Below are positions 60,694 through 64,000 of a stretch of DNA of 64,000 bases, piece after piece. This stretch comes from JAIEOG01 sp964611895 (GTDB lineage: Bacteria > Bdellovibrionota > FAC87 > UBA2466), in assembly GCA_964611895.1 (NCBI GenBank), contig CAZTDN010000015.1:1-64000 (forward strand), written 5' to 3'. The first letter of the stretch is position 1. The number at the start of each line of letters is the position of its first letter. The notes under the pieces were generated by a model that worked only from the letters and a program-made list of their open reading frames with translations, did no database searches and was not told the DNA's origin. Position numbers and translations under genes: made by a program.

Positions 60694-60709
60694 AGCAAAG
60701 GCCGTGCCG
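60694..60709 (-). promoter_or_regulatory. sigma-54 promoter (-24/-12) of the TPR-activator operon
   Basis: On the minus strand CGGCAC, five bases, TTGCT is an exact sigma-54 core (GG and GC 10 bases apart; also G at position 8 of the consensus). The start would fall near 60683, almost on the GTG of the TPR gene. This gives the downstream activator a sigma-54 promoter of its own, allowing autoregulation. Confidence 0.7.
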
Positions 60710-60893
60710 AACTTTCGGGCCTCTTTCCCCTTTGCGGCATGCTCGAGGACGAAACTTTCCTGTCAGACCGTCAAGGTTTTGTCGACAGAGACAATGCGTC
60801 GCGCTAAAAAGACCGAGAAGCAGACCATTCTTTGATGCGGTGGGCCATGGTTTTCTTTCCCTTTCTTCCGATAAGCAACGGAAGGGGACCTAA

Positions 60894-61400
60894 GTGTATC
60901 TAGAGTTTATGCACACTCTTTTTTTTCGTTTTTTCAGTGTCTTGCTCTTGGTTGGAGTAGGTGCGTGCGCTCTTGTCGGCGGCGGTGCGGAGTTGGAGCG
61001 CGCTTCGGGGTACACCTACACCGCTCCGACTGGCTGGACGTCCGGGGGACGAGGAGAAAGCGACCGAGCGTTCAGGCTGCCGTCGGGAACTGCTGTCACT
61101 GTCGTGAGCAGCTGCAACCGTAGTCCTGACGCTCCGCTTGATGTTCTCACTCGGCACCTGCTCATGGGCACTCGAGATGTAACCGTTCAATCGCGTTCCA
61201 AAGCAAAGTTTGGCCAAAACGAAGGCCTCTACAGCAAGGTCATTGCAAAACTCGAAGGACAGCCATTCCACTTGGAACTCTTTGTCTTGGCCAAGCAAAA
61301 GTGTGTTTTTGATTTTTCGTTAATTAGCCCCAAGGAGATCTCAGCCGCTGACTCAAAAGCATTTGGTCTCTTTATAGAAAGCTTTCAGTATGGAAACTAA
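60894..61400 (+). CDS. lipoprotein upstream of the mla genes
   Basis: A 168-residue protein with lipobox (LVGVGACALVG). GTG 60894 follows AAGGGGA; an ATG at 60909 has no ribosome site. The mature domain is beta-rich (SGYTYTAPTGWTSGGRGESDRAF; QPFHLELFVLAKQKCVFDFSL), with the look of a PsbP/DUF1795-type fold, which is only a resemblance. It overlaps mlaE by 11 bases, so it belongs to the lipid-transport operon. Confidence 0.7.
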   Translation: MYLEFMHTLFFRFFSVLLLVGVGACALVGGGAELERASGYTYTAPTGWTSGGRGESDRAFRLPSGTAVTVVSSCNRSPDAPLDVLTRHLLMGTRDVTVQSRSKAKFGQNEGLYSKVIAKLEGQPFHLELFVLAKQKCVFDFSLISPKEISAADSKAFGLFIESFQYGN

Positions 61401-62199
61401 GGACCTCATTCACCATACGAGCCGACGATCATTCAACGCCATGATCGGCTTTATTGAGTTTTTGGGAGGGGGAATCAACCTCACCTACTCCATTCTGTAC
61501 GCTTTGTTTCGCCCGCCATTTTATTTTCGCCTGTTCACCGAGCAATGTTATCAGCTCGGTTTCAAATCTCTTTCCCTAACAATGATTACGGCTCTGTCTA
61601 CCGGCATGGTAATGACCCTTCAATTTGGATTGGGACTCGAACGCTTCGGAGGCAAACTCTATGTCCCAAAAATTGTGGGACTATCTATTTTGAGAGAGCT
61701 GGGCCCCATCCTTACGTGCTTGATGTTGGCAGGTCGAGTTGGCTCCGGAGTCGCTGCCGAAATTGGGTCCATGAAAGTAACCCAACAGATCGATGCTATT
61801 CGTGCCTTGGGAACAGATCCCATTAAACGCATCGTCATCCCCAGAGTCCTGGCGATGGTGATGATCGCTCCCATGCTTACTCTATTCGCAGACATCGTGG
61901 GAATTATGGGTGGCATTTTCATCGCTTACCTTGAACTCAATATTGATCCCACTTTTTATTTTCACGAGGCCCTGGTTGGATTGCGCCCAATTGATTTTGT
62001 CGTCGGGATTAGCAAGACATTCTTGTTCGGACTCACGATCGGTATCACAGGCTGCTATTATGGCCTCACCACCGAGGGCGGAACCCAAGGCGTAGGCCAG
62101 GCCACCACCCGTTCTGTTGTCACCGCTTCTATTTTACTTACAATTCAGGATTTTCTTTTGACTAAAGTCTGGTGGCTTTACGAGCGGGGAATGCAATGA
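61390..62199 (+). CDS. mlaE: phospholipid ABC transporter permease MlaE
   Basis: A 269-residue inner-membrane permease of the MlaE/YrbE family. Blocks ALSTGMVMTLQFGLGLERFG, LRELGPILTCLMLAGRVGSGVAAEIGSMKVTQQIDAIRALGTDP and the C-terminal GITGCYYGLTTEGGTQGVGQATTRSVV are diagnostic. Works with MlaF and the MCE protein to move phospholipids between membranes. Confidence 0.95.
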   Translation: METKDLIHHTSRRSFNAMIGFIEFLGGGINLTYSILYALFRPPFYFRLFTEQCYQLGFKSLSLTMITALSTGMVMTLQFGLGLERFGGKLYVPKIVGLSILRELGPILTCLMLAGRVGSGVAAEIGSMKVTQQIDAIRALGTDPIKRIVIPRVLAMVMIAPMLTLFADIVGIMGGIFIAYLELNIDPTFYFHEALVGLRPIDFVVGISKTFLFGLTIGITGCYYGLTTEGGTQGVGQATTRSVVTASILLTIQDFLLTKVWWLYERGMQ

Positions 62200-62957
62200 G
62201 TCGGACAGTGAGAGAAACCTCCAGTGAACCCTTGATCGAGGTCCGTGGACTTTATAAGAACTACGGCTCCAAGGTCGTTCATGCGGGCATCGATCTCAAA
62301 ATCTACCAAGGTGAGATCCTCACGCTCATGGGTGGAAGCGGTTCTGGAAAAAGCGTTCTCCTGCGCTGTCTCATCGGCTTGGAAAAACCAGACCGCGGAG
62401 AAATCCTGTTTCGTGGACAAGACATCACAAAACTGGACGAGGAATCCCTAGTGGAAGTCCGCAAGCAAATTGCGTATGTTTTTCAGTATGGCGCCCTCTT
62501 TGACAGTCTCACTATAGAAGAAAACCTAGGCTACCCGCTCCGAGAGCACACTCAGCACACAGACGAACAGATTGCCGGGAAAGTAAAAGAGGCTCTTTCT
62601 CAGGTAGGCTTAGATGGGAGCCAGCAGCTGTTCCCCGGAGACCTCAGCGGCGGCATGCAAAGGCGCGTCGGAGTGGCCCGCAGCATAATCATGCGACCCG
62701 AGATCATTCTGTACGATGAGCCCACCACCGGCTTAGATCCTTACAACAGTCGACAGATTCTAAAAATTATTCTGGACCTCCAGAAAAAAGGTGCCACTTC
62801 GGTCTTAGTGACTCACGACATGTCCAGTATTTTTGCGGTCACGGATCGGGTTGCTTTTCTGAAGTCGGGAAAGATTCAAGCCCTGGGAACTGCAGATGAG
62901 ATCAAGAGTTCTGGAGACAAGGAACTGCACGGGTTTATAAACGGAGAAACGATGTAA
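62196..62957 (+). CDS. mlaF: phospholipid ABC transporter ATP-binding protein MlaF
   Basis: A 253-residue ABC ATPase: Walker A MGGSGSGKSVLLR, Q-loop FQYGALFDSLT, signature DLSGGMQRRVGVARS, Walker B EIILYDEPTTGLDP, H-loop LVTHDMS. I take ATG 62196, whose first base precedes the mlaE TGA; the frame is open from 62172. Confidence 0.95.
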   Translation: MSRTVRETSSEPLIEVRGLYKNYGSKVVHAGIDLKIYQGEILTLMGGSGSGKSVLLRCLIGLEKPDRGEILFRGQDITKLDEESLVEVRKQIAYVFQYGALFDSLTIEENLGYPLREHTQHTDEQIAGKVKEALSQVGLDGSQQLFPGDLSGGMQRRVGVARSIIMRPEIILYDEPTTGLDPYNSRQILKIILDLQKKGATSVLVTHDMSSIFAVTDRVAFLKSGKIQALGTADEIKSSGDKELHGFINGETM

Positions 62958-63715
62958 TGGACAAGAAAGTTGCCAATAACGTCATCGTCGGGATCATGGT
63001 GGCGCTCGGTTTTGTAGCGTTTGTCTTCGTCTTGTTTAGTATTGGAGGCGGTGGCGTTCTGCAATCGCAGTATGTTCTCTATGGTACCTTTCGTCATGTG
63101 AAGGGCCTGCACATGGGTTCGGAAGTTTCTTTGGCTGGGTTACGGATAGGAGTAGTTCGTAAGATCACCATCGCAAACGACAAGAACAAAGACCTCATTG
63201 TAGAACTATCTGTTTCCAGAAACGTGCAAGAGTACATTCGTAAAGATTCCATTGCGGAAATCCGCACCGCCGGAGTCCTCGGGGATAAATACATTGAGGT
63301 CAGCTTTGGTTCGCCGGATGCTCCCGTGCTTAAACATGGGGACACTATCGCCTCTAACGAAGCAGAGGATGTATTCTCTCAGAGCGGCAAACTGGTGGGC
63401 GGACTCTCTAAGAAATTTTCCGAGGGTGGCGATTTTGATAGCATGATGCGAAACCTCTCCATCGTCACCAAGAACCTCGCCACAATGACCACAGAATTCA
63501 AACAAGAAAAGGCAGCCGAAAAGCTGAGCAAAGCAGTCGCTTCGCTGCAGGCCATTCTGGCTAAGGTAGAAAAAGGCGAAGGCACGTTGGGCGGCTTAAT
63601 CACCGATCCCACTGTTTATGAAGACTTGAAATCCATCACTGGCGGGGCAAAGCGCAGCGCTATTTTGCAGTACTTCATGAAGCAATTCCTGCAGGATGGA
63701 AAAAAGAAAGACTAG
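62957..63715 (+). CDS. mlaD: MCE-domain lipid-binding protein MlaD
   Basis: A 252-residue protein with one N-terminal membrane helix (VIVGIMVALGFVAFVFVLFSI) and one MCE domain (about residues 40-120: GLHMGSEVSLAGLRIGVVRKI, AGVLGDKYIEVSFG). A helical tail (EKLSKAVASLQAILAKVEKGEGTLGGLI) follows, longer than in E. coli MlaD. No mlaC or mlaB follows. Its stop shares CTAG with the convergent gene. Confidence 0.93.
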   Translation: MDKKVANNVIVGIMVALGFVAFVFVLFSIGGGGVLQSQYVLYGTFRHVKGLHMGSEVSLAGLRIGVVRKITIANDKNKDLIVELSVSRNVQEYIRKDSIAEIRTAGVLGDKYIEVSFGSPDAPVLKHGDTIASNEAEDVFSQSGKLVGGLSKKFSEGGDFDSMMRNLSIVTKNLATMTTEFKQEKAAEKLSKAVASLQAILAKVEKGEGTLGGLITDPTVYEDLKSITGGAKRSAILQYFMKQFLQDGKKKD

Positions 63716-64000
63716 TTGGAAATTCGAAGCCCCTTACGTTTGAGCTTCTCGACCAATGTTGTTCTATTCAGGTTCAGCAGGCTTGCTGCTTTATTCTTGT
63801 TTCCTTCAGTTTTCTGGAGAGCTTGAAGAATAAGCTCATTTTCAAACTCGTTGACTGCGTCATTGAAGTCCAATCCGTCATCTGGCAAGGCCACGCTCGC
63901 AACGAATCTATCCAAGCGAACATTGGCAAAATACGCGGACGGAAAGTCTTTGAGCTCTATCACTCCGCTATCTCGCTTAAGAACCACTACGCGTTCCATG
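63712..64000 (-). CDS. sigma-54-type regulator, C-terminal end (partial)
   Basis: About 95 residues up to the window edge; the gene continues to the right. The end is a Fis-type HTH (LILQALQKTEGNKNKAASLLNLNRTTLVEKLKRKGL) preceded by ERVVVLKRDSGVIELKDFPSAYF. These are typical of the region between the AAA+ domain and the HTH of NtrC-class activators. The AAA+ part is outside the window, so the sigma-54 assignment is inferred. Confidence 0.8.
   Translation of the reverse strand, partial: MERVVVLKRDSGVIELKDFPSAYFANVRLDRFVASVALPDDGLDFNDAVNEFENELILQALQKTEGNKNKAASLLNLNRTTLVEKLKRKGLRISN

Overview
The window reads as chromosome of a Gram-negative, flagellated bacterium. The flbD-motA-motB order, a MotE/FlbB-like coiled-coil protein inside the flagellar operon, the very many secreted lipoproteins, TPR proteins and small outer-membrane barrels, and sigma-54 control of flagellar genes fit a former-deltaproteobacterial lineage, most likely Bdellovibrionota. 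That placement is an inference from gene content; no marker was searched against a database.

Layout. (1) 1-14.6 kb, plus strand: the tail of tuf, then a nearly canonical S10-spc-alpha ribosomal superoperon (rpsJ to rplQ with secY, adk, map, infA, rpmJ, rpoA). rplC (L3) is missing from its usual place between rpsJ and rplD. (2) 14.6-30.9 kb: an envelope and secretion region. It holds a TlpA-like thioredoxin, coiled-coil and Tyr/Pro-rich secreted proteins, a lytic transglycosylase lipoprotein, a VWA protein paired with a zinc-ribbon/kinase/FHA protein, an Ig-like lipoprotein, stand-alone outer-membrane barrels, a TPR lipoprotein, a RodZ-like protein, a lipase-like hydrolase, and a minus-strand redoxin/cobalamin adenosyltransferase/TPR-barrel operon. 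(3) 31.0-32.8 kb: flbD-motA-motB. (4) 38.6-32.8 kb, minus: LOG-family protein, glycosyltransferase, ftsQ, ftsA, ftsZ and a small secreted protein, i.e. the end of a division cluster without mur/ddl genes. (5) 38.6-46.2 kb: VKOR-DsbA fusion, secreted isoamylase, a 497-residue secreted protein of unknown function, hypoxanthine phosphoribosyltransferase, polysaccharide deacetylase and two small secreted proteins. (6) 57.2-46.2 kb, minus: flagellar rod/MS-ring/export/hook operon flgB-flgC-fliE-F-G-H-I-J-motE-fliK-flgD-TIGR02530-flgE. (7) 60.7-57.4 kb, minus: a TPR protein followed by a receiver-less sigma-54 activator. (8) 60.9-63.7 kb: a lipoprotein and an Mla-type lipid transporter (mlaE, mlaF, mlaD); the right edge cuts a second sigma-54-type regulator.

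The least expected signal is regulatory. Three exact GGCAC-N5-TTGC sigma-54 elements lie just upstream of and oriented toward a gene: the VWA/kinase pair, the unknown 497-residue secreted protein, and the TPR/sigma-54-activator operon. Weaker versions precede flgB, the Ig-like lipoprotein and the isoamylase. Together these suggest one sigma-54 regulon linking flagellar assembly with envelope proteins and a VWA-kinase-FHA signalling module. No RNA gene, insertion sequence, CRISPR array or non-coding gap longer than 300 bases was seen.
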